Notes under the pieces: model-generated
What the model was told of the DNA's origin: nothing
Database searches by the model: none
Seen by the model: only the letters and a program-made list of their open reading frames with translations
Assembly (NCBI RefSeq): GCF_022539405.1
Contig: NZ_CP054394.1
Coordinates: 1,056,501-1,120,500, forward strand
Source: Natranaerofaba carboxydovora
Lineage (GTDB): Bacteria; Bacillota; Natranaerobiia; Natranaerobiales; Natranaerofabaceae
Reading direction: 5' to 3'
DNA: 64,000 nt
In this document: one piece after another, positions 27,053 through 36,222 of the stretch
How the letters are laid out: the number at the start of each line of letters is the position of its first letter
Numbering within the stretch: the first letter of the stretch is position 1
Made by a program: the position numbers and the translations under genes

Positions 27053-28846
27053 TTGGAGTTTAACAAAGAATCAATTGCCAAAATTTTGGATGTTATAGGT
27101 GCTCTTGTAATTATAATGGATAGCAATGGTAAAATTGAATATTTTAATCCTGAATGTGAAGCATTAACGGGGTTTACATTTGAAGAAGTTAAAGATTGCT
27201 ATGTTTGGGATGTATTAATAACTGAGGAAGAAAAAGATACAGTTAAACAAGTTTTTAATGAATTAAACTTGGGTCAGTTCCCAAATTATAATGAAAATTA
27301 TTGGCAGACAAAAACCGGCAAAAAGAGACTAATAGATTGGCGAAATACAGTTATAACTGATGATAATAACGAAATGAAATACATAGTAGGGACAGGCATT
27401 GATATTACAGATAATAAACAAAAGGAAGATGAAATCTTAGAAACTAAGCTGTTGTTAGAAGAAACATTAAATTCAATACCGGATATTATAGCTATCCAAA
27501 AACCAGACTATTCTATCATTAGATATAATGAAGCAGGTTATAAATTTGTGAATAAAACACCTCATGAAGTGTATGGAGAAAAGTGTTACAAGCTTATTAA
27601 TAAAAATGAACCCTGCGAAGATTGTGCTACTACTAAAACACTAGAGACCAAAAAATTTGAAAAAAGTGAAAAGTATTTCCCAGAGTATGATCTTTATCTT
27701 GAAACAAGGGCGACACCGGTGCTAGATGAAGATGGAGAAATATTATATATAGTTGAACAGATTCGTGATATAACTGATCATAAAAAAGCCCTAAATGCTT
27801 TAAAAGAAAATGAACAGAAATTTTATTATTTAAGCTATCACGATAGATTGACAGGTCTATATAACCGTATATATCTTGAAGATGAGATAATACGCCAAAA
27901 CCACCAGTCAAATATTCCGATAAGTATCATAATGGCGGATGTAAATGGACTAAAACTTATCAATGATACTTATGGGCGTGACGTTGGAGATAAAATACTA
28001 ATTTGTGTTGCTAATATATTTAGGAAATTATGTCGAGAAGAAGACATTATTGCTCGCTGGGGAGAAGATGATTTTGTTGTTATTTTACCTAAAACAACTG
28101 AAGCTGAAGCATCAGAGCTTGCCAAGAAGCTAAAGGATGAATGCAGCAAACATCAGGTAGAAGAAGAAATACCGATAAAAATTGCTGTAAGCACTGCTGT
28201 ATTCGTCGAAAACAAAACAGATTTTGATCAGGTACTAAAAGAGGCAGAAGATAATATGTATAAGAATAAATTAGTAGAGAATGAGAGCAGTAGGAGCGAT
28301 ATAATTTCAGCACTGCTAGGTACTTTAAAAGAAAAGAGTGATGAAACCGAAGAACATGCATTAAGAATGACCCATATTGGCTTTCGGTTTGCCGAGAAAT
28401 TAGGTCTATCTTATTCAGATATAGACAGGCTATCTATACTTGCAACTATGCACGACATAGGCAAAGTTATAGTCCCAGAAGATGTACTAAAAAAGCCAGG
28501 CAAGTTGTCTGAAGAGGAATGGGAGAAAATAAAACAGCATCCAATAACCGGAAGCCGTATAGCGAGTACCACTGAAAACCTGGTCCATATTGCAGAAGGG
28601 ATTGCATCTCATCATGAACGCTGGGATGGCAAGGGATATCCAAAAGGCTTGAAAGGAGAAGAAATTCCTCTTTTGGCAAGGATTATCGCTATTATTGATG
28701 CTTATGATGTAATGACTACAGGAAGGACATATCAAGAAGCAAAAACCAAAGAAGAAGCTTTAGAAGAGATCAAAAGATGTGCCGGGACTCAGTTTGATCC
28801 CGAGTTAGCACATGCTTTTGTGGAATTAATGGAGGAAGATATATAA
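27053..28846 (+). CDS. PAS-PAS-GGDEF(degenerate)-HD-GYP protein
   Basis: Cytoplasmic c-di-GMP protein of 597 residues: PAS about 1-120, PAS about 130-245, GGDEF about 260-410, HD-GYP about 420-590. The cyclase motif is GEDDF (337-341) instead of GGDEF, so synthesis is probably weak or lost, while the inhibitory c-di-GMP site R328-x2-D331 is kept. The HD-GYP phosphodiesterase motifs HDIGK and HHERWDGKGYP are intact. The second PAS has a cysteine pattern (C178, C188, C191) that recurs in the protein starting at 40.3 kb. The start is TTG with TGGGGTGA upstream. The next gene starts directly after its stop codon. Confidence 0.9.
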   Translation: MEFNKESIAKILDVIGALVIIMDSNGKIEYFNPECEALTGFTFEEVKDCYVWDVLITEEEKDTVKQVFNELNLGQFPNYNENYWQTKTGKKRLIDWRNTVITDDNNEMKYIVGTGIDITDNKQKEDEILETKLLLEETLNSIPDIIAIQKPDYSIIRYNEAGYKFVNKTPHEVYGEKCYKLINKNEPCEDCATTKTLETKKFEKSEKYFPEYDLYLETRATPVLDEDGEILYIVEQIRDITDHKKALNALKENEQKFYYLSYHDRLTGLYNRIYLEDEIIRQNHQSNIPISIIMADVNGLKLINDTYGRDVGDKILICVANIFRKLCREEDIIARWGEDDFVVILPKTTEAEASELAKKLKDECSKHQVEEEIPIKIAVSTAVFVENKTDFDQVLKEAEDNMYKNKLVENESSRSDIISALLGTLKEKSDETEEHALRMTHIGFRFAEKLGLSYSDIDRLSILATMHDIGKVIVPEDVLKKPGKLSEEEWEKIKQHPITGSRIASTTENLVHIAEGIASHHERWDGKGYPKGLKGEEIPLLARIIAIIDAYDVMTTGRTYQEAKTKEEALEEIKRCAGTQFDPELAHAFVELMEEDI

Positions 28847-30367
28847 ATGTGTAAAGAAAATCAGGAAAACATATTGATAATTGATGACACCCCTTCTTAT
28901 CTGAAATTATTAATTAATATGTTAAGAGAACGTGGGTACAAAGTCCAGGGGTTTCAGCGTGGCAGTCATGGATTAAAAGCAGCTACCAAAAACCCACCTG
29001 ATTTAATACTTTTGGATATTAATATGCCTGAAATGAGTGGTTTTGAGGTATGTGAACACCTTAAAGCTGACGAAAATCTCAAAAATATTCCTGTTATTTT
29101 TATCAGCAGTTTGATAGGAACCAAAGAAAAAGTTAAGGCTTTTGATCTTGGTGCTGTGGATTACTTGACTAAGCCCTTTCAACTAGATGAAGCAAAAGCT
29201 AGAATAGAAACCCACCTTAATATGAGAAAACTCCAAAAACAACTAGAAGAAAAAAATCAAACTTTAAGAGAAAATGAGGCTAAGTTTCGTGCAATAAGTG
29301 ATATGGCCTTAGATGCTGTTATAATGATTGATGAAAATGCAAAGACAGTCTACTGGAATACTGCCGCAGAAAAAATGTTTGGATATAAAAGAACAGAAGT
29401 TATTGGCATAGATCCTCATGATTTTATTATGCCAGAAAAATATAAAACAGATTACATAAAAGGTTTTAAATCTTTCGTCCACACAGGACATGGAAATGCA
29501 ATTGGAAAAGTTTTGGAGTTAACTGCTAAAAATAAAAATGGTGAAGAATTCCCTATAGAGATTGCCCTATCATCTATTAATATGGGTGATAAATATTGGG
29601 CATCAGCTATAATACGTGATATATCCGAGCGAAAAAATGCAGAAGAAGTTATAAATGAATATGCCAGAGAAATTGATAAAAAAAACCGTTACCTTGAAGA
29701 AATGGTTCAAGAAAAAGTTGAGGAAATTTCCAACTCACAGATAGCAACAATTATTGCACTTGCAAACCTTGCAGAATCTCGTGATGATGAAACAGGACAG
29801 CATATTGAAAGAACCCAATCATTTTGTTTTTTCTTGGCAACAGAACTAAAAGAAGAATCTAAATATGAAGATATAATTGATGAAGCTTATATAGAAAATT
29901 TGACCAGGGCAGCACCACTTCATGATATCGGAAAGGTTGGAGTATCGGATAATATTTTGTTAAAGCCAGGAAAACTAACTACCGAGGAATTTGAGATAAT
30001 AAAAAGCCATACAACAATAGGAGCCAAAACCCTAAAGGAAGTTAAGGCCAGTTATCCTAATAATGAATTTATAAATATGGGGATAAATATTGCTAGATCA
30101 CACCATGAAAGGTGGAATGGCAGTGGTTATCCAGATGGTTTGTCAAAAGATCAGATCCCTTTAAGCGCACGCATAATGGCAGTAGCTGATGTATATGATG
30201 CCTTAAGAACAAAAAGAGTTTACAAACCAGCCTTTTCTCACGAAAAAGCCTTTAAGATTATTAATGAAGAGAAAGGCAAGCATTTTGATCCAGTGATAGT
30301 AGATGCATTTAATCAGATTCATGAAGGTTTCGAAGAAATTAGTGACAGTATGAGTGATAATGTATGA
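28847..30367 (+). CDS. response regulator with PAS and HD-GYP domains
   Basis: 506 residues. The receiver domain (about 8-125) has D13/D14, phosphoacceptor D57 in LLDINMPEMSG and the Lys of TKPF. A PAS domain follows (about 145-265), then a coiled coil and an HD-GYP domain (about 300-495) with HDIGK and HHERWNGSGYP. This RpfG-like layout makes it a c-di-GMP phosphodiesterase controlled by phosphorylation. ATG 28847 lies right behind the stop of the previous gene, so the two are translationally coupled. No histidine kinase gene is adjacent. Confidence 0.92.
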   Translation: MCKENQENILIIDDTPSYLKLLINMLRERGYKVQGFQRGSHGLKAATKNPPDLILLDINMPEMSGFEVCEHLKADENLKNIPVIFISSLIGTKEKVKAFDLGAVDYLTKPFQLDEAKARIETHLNMRKLQKQLEEKNQTLRENEAKFRAISDMALDAVIMIDENAKTVYWNTAAEKMFGYKRTEVIGIDPHDFIMPEKYKTDYIKGFKSFVHTGHGNAIGKVLELTAKNKNGEEFPIEIALSSINMGDKYWASAIIRDISERKNAEEVINEYAREIDKKNRYLEEMVQEKVEEISNSQIATIIALANLAESRDDETGQHIERTQSFCFFLATELKEESKYEDIIDEAYIENLTRAAPLHDIGKVGVSDNILLKPGKLTTEEFEIIKSHTTIGAKTLKEVKASYPNNEFINMGINIARSHHERWNGSGYPDGLSKDQIPLSARIMAVADVYDALRTKRVYKPAFSHEKAFKIINEEKGKHFDPVIVDAFNQIHEGFEEISDSMSDNV

Positions 30368-30487
30368 TATAACAAATGTCGACACAAAATTACATATAAT
30401 TAACAGGTGAAAGGATGGTTAGCATAGAAATAAATTTCAGATACAAGATTGAAAATTTTTAATATTTGTAGGGAGTGCCCTTGGAAT

Positions 30488-33223
30488 ATGTTTCGAAATA
30501 TTGCAAATTATGATAAAGATCAGTTAAGATCTATTATAGATTCTTTACCTGTTAGTGTATGTATTTTAGATAAAAAAGGAAATATTGAAAATGCGAATGA
30601 ATTATGGTTTGATTTGTCCAAAGAATTTTACTTTGACAAACAAAAACTTAATTGTGGACTTAGCTATTTTGATTATCTAAATGAGTTATGTGGAATTGAT
30701 AATGAAACGAAAACAAAATTAAGAGAAGGAATTAATATACTAATAAAAAAGGAAAAAAATAATTTTGAGTTAACTTATCCTTTGTATACTTTAAATAATA
30801 AAGAGCATTGGTTTACAGTCCGGGCTAATTATTATCCTGATGACCACAAGGTTATACTTATTTATGAGGAGGTCACAGAAAAAAAACAACTTGAAAATAA
30901 ATATGAGTCTAGTATTAAAAAATTGCAAGAACGAATTAAGGAGTTTGAGTGTTTAAACAAAATTAGCAATGTAACTGCTAGAGATGACTATACTTTAGAA
31001 GAACTTTTTGATTATATAGTGAATATGCTTCCTTCATATTGGCATTATCCTGAAAATGTTTGCGCGAGGATAATATTAGAGGACAAAAAATTTCAAACAA
31101 GTTTTTTTAGAGAAACTAAATGGAAACTTAGCAGTGAAATAATTGTAAATGATAAAAAAGTTGGAAGCCTGGATATTTTTTATATAGAAGAGTCAGTGCA
31201 ATATAATAAAGACCCTTTTTTGGCAGAAGAAAAAGAGTTAATTAAATCTATATCAAAAATGCTTTCAAATTTTGTAATTAGAAAGAAATATAAAAAAGAA
31301 CTAACAGAGAGTAGAGAGTATTTGCAAACAACTATGATGTCAGTTGGAGATGGAATAATATCTACCGACACTTCTGGTGTAGTTATAAATATTAATCAGC
31401 AGGCAGAAAGAATAACAGGAAGTGCTAATGAAGCTTCTATAGGTAGGCCGATAGACGAGATCTTACTACTTAATAATGATGACGACGACAGAGAATCTAT
31501 ATCAAATTATGTTAATAAAGCAATAAAAACAGGTGAAAAAGTTTTTCTAAGTGAAATATCTATATTGCGAAAGGATAGACAACAGGCTCAAATCGATCTA
31601 AGTATTATACCTGTCTGTAATGATAAAAATGATATTACCGGGATTGTTATAACTTTTTCTGATATAACAGAACAAAAGATGGCTAAAGATGAACTAAAGA
31701 AGAACGAAAAAGGCTTAGAAAAATTGGTTGGTTTATTCCAAAAAGCACTCTCGATTCAAGAACTTCAGGACTTTGCTCTTGAGGAAGCAGTGAATTTGAC
31801 AGGTAGTAAATTAGGGCATTATTATGAATATGATGAAAGAAATAAGGAATTCAAATTAATTTCTTTTACAAAAAATGTTATGAAAAATTGTGATGTAAAA
31901 GAGTTTGATAAATCCATAAAATTAGAGGACGCAGGGATATGGGCAGAAACCGTTCGACAGAGAATTCCGGTAGTTATAAATGATTATGAAGCTCCATATC
32001 TACTTAAAAAAGGATACCCCAATGGTCACGCAAAAATCAGAAGATATATGGGTGTGCCAATCATTAGGGGAAATAAAATTGTAGCTGTGATAGGAGTAGC
32101 AAATAAAGAAAATTTTTATACACAAAATGATGTTTTGCAACTTACTTTGTTTATGGACAAGGTTTGGGAGGTACTCAAACGAAAGCAGGCTGAAAAGGAA
32201 CTTAAATATATAGGCTCTAAGGACAAATTAACTAAGCTGTATAACAGAAGCTATATTGATGAAAAATTACAAACCTTAAACCAGACAGAATACTTACCTT
32301 TAAGCATAATAATAATCGATATAAACGGTCTGAAGATTATAAATGATACTTATGGTCATAGCAAAGGAGATGAACTTCTCCTAAAAACAGCAGAAGTTAT
32401 TAAAAAAATAAGTCGTAACAAAGATATAACTGGTCGTTGGGGTGGAGATGAACTCATTATTCTTATGCCAAATACTGATATGTATATGGCAGAAGATATT
32501 TCTAAAAAAATTAAAAATGAAAGCAGTGAAATATTTTTGGATTCCATAAAACTAAAAATATCTTTAGGTAGGGCTACTAAAGAAGATGTCCACGAACCCT
32601 ATGAACAATTTGTTAAAAGAGCAGAGGACAGGCTGAATAAAAACAAATTAGGTGAAAGTGAAAGTTCAAAAAGTGATATAATATCTGCTTTATTAATGAC
32701 TTTAAAAGAAAAAAGTGATGAAACAGAAGCCCATGCATGGAGGATGACTAAACTTTGTTTTAAATTTGGTGAATATCTTGGCCTGTCAAATTCTGAATTA
32801 GATAGCTTATCTCTTCTTGCTACAATTCATGATATAGGGAAAGTAGCAATTGCAGAAGATATATTAAAAAAACCTGCAAAATTAACTCAGAAAGAATGGG
32901 AAAAAATCAAAGAACATCCGGAAATAGGAAGAAGAATAGCCAGCAGTTCAGTAGATTTGAATCATATCGCAGAAGAAATTGCAACTCACCATGAACGGTG
33001 GGATGGAAAAGGCTATCCATATGGATTAAAAGGGGAGGAAATACCACTTCTTTCAAGGATTATAGCGATAGTTGATACTTTTGATGTTATGACAAACAAA
33101 AGATCATACAAAGAGGCAGTCTCACAAGAAGAAGCTTTAAATGAAATCAAAAGATGTGCTGGTTCACAATTTGATCCTGAATTAGCCAGAAAATTTATAG
33201 AAGTAATAAAGACAAGCAAATAA
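30488..33223 (+). CDS. PAS-PAS-GAF-GGDEF-HD-GYP protein
   Basis: Large sensor for c-di-GMP turnover of about 911 residues: PAS near the N-terminus, a coiled segment with a divergent sensor region, a second PAS (GDGIISTDTSGVVININQQA), a GAF domain (about 410-560), then GGDEF and HD-GYP. The cyclase motif is GGDEL with the inhibitory RNKD five residues before it, close to functional. HD-GYP motifs HDIGK and HHERWDGKGYP are intact. The GAF domain closely resembles the one in the phosphatase starting at 53.8 kb. An in-frame TTG at 30449 lacks a binding site; ATG 30488 has GGGAG, although 12 bases away, so the start is uncertain. Confidence 0.88.
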   Translation: MFRNIANYDKDQLRSIIDSLPVSVCILDKKGNIENANELWFDLSKEFYFDKQKLNCGLSYFDYLNELCGIDNETKTKLREGINILIKKEKNNFELTYPLYTLNNKEHWFTVRANYYPDDHKVILIYEEVTEKKQLENKYESSIKKLQERIKEFECLNKISNVTARDDYTLEELFDYIVNMLPSYWHYPENVCARIILEDKKFQTSFFRETKWKLSSEIIVNDKKVGSLDIFYIEESVQYNKDPFLAEEKELIKSISKMLSNFVIRKKYKKELTESREYLQTTMMSVGDGIISTDTSGVVININQQAERITGSANEASIGRPIDEILLLNNDDDDRESISNYVNKAIKTGEKVFLSEISILRKDRQQAQIDLSIIPVCNDKNDITGIVITFSDITEQKMAKDELKKNEKGLEKLVGLFQKALSIQELQDFALEEAVNLTGSKLGHYYEYDERNKEFKLISFTKNVMKNCDVKEFDKSIKLEDAGIWAETVRQRIPVVINDYEAPYLLKKGYPNGHAKIRRYMGVPIIRGNKIVAVIGVANKENFYTQNDVLQLTLFMDKVWEVLKRKQAEKELKYIGSKDKLTKLYNRSYIDEKLQTLNQTEYLPLSIIIIDINGLKIINDTYGHSKGDELLLKTAEVIKKISRNKDITGRWGGDELIILMPNTDMYMAEDISKKIKNESSEIFLDSIKLKISLGRATKEDVHEPYEQFVKRAEDRLNKNKLGESESSKSDIISALLMTLKEKSDETEAHAWRMTKLCFKFGEYLGLSNSELDSLSLLATIHDIGKVAIAEDILKKPAKLTQKEWEKIKEHPEIGRRIASSSVDLNHIAEEIATHHERWDGKGYPYGLKGEEIPLLSRIIAIVDTFDVMTNKRSYKEAVSQEEALNEIKRCAGSQFDPELARKFIEVIKTSK

Positions 33224-33255
33224 GAAGATAGATTGAATTAAAAAAATTAGTTTTA

Positions 33256-33313
33256 ACCACCCTATGGTTTAAATATAAATTATAAAAACCTATACTAAAC
33301 CAAGCGGGGTGGT
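33256..33313 (+). promoter_or_regulatory. hairpin covering the ribosome binding site of the VanW gene
   Basis: ACCACCC (33256-33262) and TGGTTTA (33265-33271) can pair with GGGTGGT (33307-33313) and TAAACCA (33296-33302), giving two 7-bp helices around a small internal loop. The right arm contains the GGGGTGG binding site of the gene starting at 33321. It could block translation, or act as a DNA operator. Confidence 0.5.
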
Positions 33314-33320
33314 ATTATTT

Positions 33321-34787
33321 ATGCTTTTTTTAAGCTTAAAAAATAGTAAGTTCAAAACTCCATTAATAATTTTGGTTATATTTTTTGCAATAATTGCAGC
33401 ATTATTAGCTGCTGGAGCAATTTATAGATCTAGCTATGATAACAAAGTTCATCCCGGAATTAAAATAACCGATAGATCAAAAAATGATGCACCTAAAGAT
33501 ATTATAAACAAATATGTTGGAGAAAGAGATGTAAATGAAGTAAGTTCTTATCTAAAAGAACAGCTAAATTCCGAAGATAATAAAATTGTTTTTGAATATG
33601 AAAACGATGACGAAGATTATAAATGGGAATATAGTTTTGATAAGTTAAATATTGATTATTTAATTGATGATACCATTGAAGAGATTGTTGAAGATTGGCA
33701 ATCTCTTAGTAACATTGATATATTAGCTGACATGCTTGGGATCGTACCATATGAGGAAGAAAAAAGTATAGTTTCAGAGATAGAAAAAGAGAAAACTATA
33801 AATGAAATAGAAAATATAAATGATGAATTGAAATTAGACCCCAAAGAAGCTAAATTTTCTCTTGATAAGGAAACTAATGAATTGGAAATAATTGAATCAA
33901 TTAATGGTAAAGCCGTAAATATCAATAAGACTTATGAAGAAGTTGAAGAACTAATAAAATATCACTATGGATTATTATTTGAAGAGAATCAAGTGACTAT
34001 CCCTTTGATTGTAGAAGAAAAGCCCCCAGAAACTACTACTAGTGATTTAGAAAATATGGAAATTGAAGCGATGGTAAGTAGTTTTTATACTGAGTTTGAT
34101 GAAGAAAAGGAGGGAAGGACTCATAATATAAACCTTGCATCAGAATATTTTTATAATTTGATTGTTGGACCAGAAGAGGTTACTTCTTTTAATGAAATCA
34201 TAGATGACTTAAGGCAAAAAGAAAAACTAAGAAAGGCGCCAATTATTGTGGATGAGGAATTCGTTGATGGAGTGGGTGGAGGATTATGTCAGGTATCTTC
34301 AACTTTTTATAATTCAGCATTAAAGGCCGGGCTAAATATTCTAGAAAGACATAATCACAGTAGGCCAGTTAGTTATCTTCCCGTTGGAAGAGATGCAGCT
34401 GTAGCAGAGAAATATTTGGATCTAAAAGTGCAAAATCCCTATGACAATCATTTATTGATATTCTCATATACAGAGGATAATAGACTGTACTTCAAGATAT
34501 TTGGTCATGAAAAATATGAAGACCTGGATGAACGATATGAAATTGTAACTGCTGATTATGAGGAAAAACAGCCTCCAACAGAATATGTAGAAGCAGAAAA
34601 CTCCAACGATTGTAATGAAGGTGAAGAAGTAATAAAACAGGAAGGAAGTCCGGGTTATGAAATTAGTACCTGGAGATACAAAAAAGATGAACAAGGAAAT
34701 GTAGTTGATAGACAATTTTTGTATACTGACAATTATGCAACAATTCCAACTATTATTGAAATTTGCAATAATAAAACACAAGAGTGA
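33321..34787 (+). CDS. VanW-family membrane-anchored protein
   Basis: 488 residues with an N-terminal membrane anchor (about 12-34), an extracytoplasmic acidic region of about 200 residues that looks like the peptidoglycan-binding domain found before VanW domains, and the VanW domain (about 250-400) with GGGLCQVSSTFYNSALKAGL and ERHNHSRPVSYLPVGRDAAV. A Cys-containing C-terminal extension follows (NDCNEGEEVI). VanW proteins occur in vancomycin-resistance clusters and as cell-envelope proteins of spore formers; their activity is unknown. No van resistance genes are nearby, so resistance should not be assumed. ATG 33321 has GGGGTGG 8 bases upstream. Confidence 0.85.
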   Translation: MLFLSLKNSKFKTPLIILVIFFAIIAALLAAGAIYRSSYDNKVHPGIKITDRSKNDAPKDIINKYVGERDVNEVSSYLKEQLNSEDNKIVFEYENDDEDYKWEYSFDKLNIDYLIDDTIEEIVEDWQSLSNIDILADMLGIVPYEEEKSIVSEIEKEKTINEIENINDELKLDPKEAKFSLDKETNELEIIESINGKAVNINKTYEEVEELIKYHYGLLFEENQVTIPLIVEEKPPETTTSDLENMEIEAMVSSFYTEFDEEKEGRTHNINLASEYFYNLIVGPEEVTSFNEIIDDLRQKEKLRKAPIIVDEEFVDGVGGGLCQVSSTFYNSALKAGLNILERHNHSRPVSYLPVGRDAAVAEKYLDLKVQNPYDNHLLIFSYTEDNRLYFKIFGHEKYEDLDERYEIVTADYEEKQPPTEYVEAENSNDCNEGEEVIKQEGSPGYEISTWRYKKDEQGNVVDRQFLYTDNYATIPTIIEICNNKTQE

Positions 34788-34858
34788 TAAATCACCCCAA
34801 ATAAAGAGATAAAATAATATATTTAGTCATAACAGAGTTTATTTTCTGAATTCGGCGT

Positions 34859-34893
34859 TTGACATTGACTAGGTTGTCAAATTGCAATACAAT
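34859..34893 (+). promoter_or_regulatory. pduL promoter with a palindrome over the -35 box
   Basis: TTGACT (34865-34870), 17 bases and TACAAT (34888-34893) form a good sigma-A promoter. TTGACA (34859-34864) and TTGTCAA (34874-34880) make an inverted repeat around the -35 box, as expected for a repressor site. Confidence 0.55.
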
Positions 34894-34966
34894 GTAATTA
34901 GAATTACTCGTAACAATAAAAGTTTATTTACAGTAATTAATTGCATATAAAGGAGAGTAATTCATC

Positions 34967-35563
34967 ATGTTTGAAGTTGTAGTAGGAGTATCAAGTAGGC
35001 ACGTACACCTTACGCAAGAACATTTGGAAATATTATTTGGACCAGGATATAAATTAACACCACTTCGTGAATTAAACCAACCCGGTCAATATGCTGCAGA
35101 AGAAACTGTAACCCTTGTAGGTACAAAAGGTAGCATCAACCGTGTAAGAATTCTTGGGCCTGTAAGAAGTAATAGTCAGGTAGAGATCTCCCTTACTGAT
35201 GCTTTTGTATTAGGAATTAATCCACCTATTAGAGATTCAGGGGACATTGAAGACTCTTCACCGGTAATACTTGAAGGTCCTGAAGGTGAAATAGAACTAA
35301 GCGAAGGTGCAATAGTTGCCAAAAGACATATACACATGCATACTGAAGACGCTGATAAATTATCCCTTAAAGATAAAGACCATGTCACTGTTGAAGTAGA
35401 TGGCGAAAGAGGTCTAATATTTAAGAATGTTCTTGTCAGAGTGAAAGATTCTTATGAATGTGAATTCCATGTTGATACCGATGAAGCAAATGCTGCTGGT
35501 CTTAAAACTGGTGATAAAGTTAAGATTATCCCCCAAAAAGCACTTCAAGAAGCTTTTAAGTAA
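34967..35563 (+). CDS. pduL: phosphate propanoyltransferase, PduL family
   Basis: Exchanges CoA for phosphate on a short acyl group (propionyl-CoA or acetyl-CoA to the acyl phosphate). The 198-residue protein has the PduL zinc-binding histidines (SSRHVHL and AKRHIHMH) and typical blocks such as LNQPGQYAAEETV and LGPVRSNSQVEIS. No shell-targeting peptide or microcompartment gene is seen, so it probably works free in the cytoplasm, where it could convert propionyl-CoA from the decarboxylase to propionyl phosphate for ATP formation. That link is inferred from the neighbourhood; acetyl-CoA is the alternative substrate. Confidence 0.93.
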   Translation: MFEVVVGVSSRHVHLTQEHLEILFGPGYKLTPLRELNQPGQYAAEETVTLVGTKGSINRVRILGPVRSNSQVEISLTDAFVLGINPPIRDSGDIEDSSPVILEGPEGEIELSEGAIVAKRHIHMHTEDADKLSLKDKDHVTVEVDGERGLIFKNVLVRVKDSYECEFHVDTDEANAAGLKTGDKVKIIPQKALQEAFK

Positions 35564-35570
35564 AAAAACC

Positions 35571-35618
35571 ATTAAAAAAGGCACTAAAAAAGTCACAAAA
35601 AAAGTTACTAAAAAAAGC
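35571..35618 (+). repeat. four 12-base A-rich tandem repeats after pduL
   Basis: Four imperfect units of the type ACTAAAAAAGTC at 35571, 35583, 35595 and 35607 lie between the pduL stop and its terminator; the last unit forms part of the terminator stem. Confidence 0.7.
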
Positions 35619-35638
35619 CCTTGGGTGGGCTTTTTTTT
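35610..35638 (+). terminator. terminator after pduL
   Basis: AAAAAAAGCCC and GGGCTTTTTTT form an 11-bp stem around TTGGGT and end in T residues. It faces the - strand zinc-ribbon gene and, being symmetrical, may serve both strands. Confidence 0.85.
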
Positions 35639-35645
35639 AGTATAG

Positions 35646-35897
35646 TCAAAAGTCCAATTTGTTAACATTAATAGTCCAGGTTTTATCACAATAAGGGCAA
35701 ACGATTTCATGTACACAGTTGCCTTTTTTGTTAGTCTGTCGTCCTATCTCTTCATAAGGCGCATAAGGCCCGAATAAACTCTCGATATAACCTGAATCTT
35801 CTAAAACTTCCTTACAGTTAGGACATGACTCTTCTAATGTTATTAGTCCGTTACAAACAGGGCATATATTATCATTTGTATAATCATTTGTATAAAT
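35646..35897 (-). CDS. zinc-ribbon protein, apparent ATT start
   Basis: An 83-residue protein with four zinc-binding cysteines early (ICPVC and SCPNC: C12, C15, C25, C28), a conserved-looking middle (LFGPYAPYEEIG) and three more (C61, C67, C70). It resembles small zinc-ribbon proteins of Bacilli and Clostridia without known function. The frame has no ATG, GTG or TTG before the first cysteines. GGAGG (35910-35906) is 8 bases from ATT 35897. An ATG at 35901 is one base out of frame and reaches a stop after five codons; losing one T of TTT would join it to the frame. Either an ATT start or a one-base frameshift is needed. Confidence 0.72.
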   Translation of the reverse strand: MYTNDYTNDNICPVCNGLITLEESCPNCKEVLEDSGYIESLFGPYAPYEEIGRQTNKKGNCVHEIVCPYCDKTWTINVNKLDF

Positions 35898-35942
35898 CCA
35901 TAATACCTCCTTTGCTCTGGAAAATTTTTTTTCTGTACAGGG

Positions 35943-35971
35943 ATAATATAGCTTATCATTATTCTAACCAA
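35943..35971 (-). promoter_or_regulatory. promoter for the zinc-ribbon gene
   Basis: On the - strand TTGGTT (35971-35966), 17 bases and TATTAT (35948-35943) lie about 45 bases before the proposed start. Confidence 0.5.
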
Positions 35972-36222
35972 ATATCTTAAAAACTCATCTGGTGCTTTTT
36001 TGCCAGTTTGACCTATCCTGTGAAATAAAGGTATTTAGCAAAATTTGTCGAATAATATTAAAACCACACTGTTAAAAGTAAAAACTCATAATGCAAAAAG
36101 TCTGTCGCATAAGTAGTATTTATGCATGCAATTAAAACAAAGGTTGTTCATATAATTTTTTGTAATAGAATAAATGATTATAAATATTACCAATTATAAC
36201 GAGGGTAGAAAGGTGAAATTTA
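35972..36222. other. AT-rich gap before the prepilin peptidase gene
   Basis: I see no gene here in either direction. A small hairpin GCATAA/TTATGC is at 36107-36125. An AT-rich stretch near 36160-36190 could hold the promoter of the peptidase gene, but no hexamer pair is convincing. Confidence 0.5.

Noticed and set aside
33321-34787. Vancomycin resistance gene
   Set aside because: VanW-family proteins are common envelope proteins, and no vanA/B, vanH, vanX or van two-component genes are nearby.
35454-35645. Lys-rich small protein overlapping the end of pduL
   Set aside because: Its first half is only a shifted reading of pduL, and it runs through the pduL terminator.
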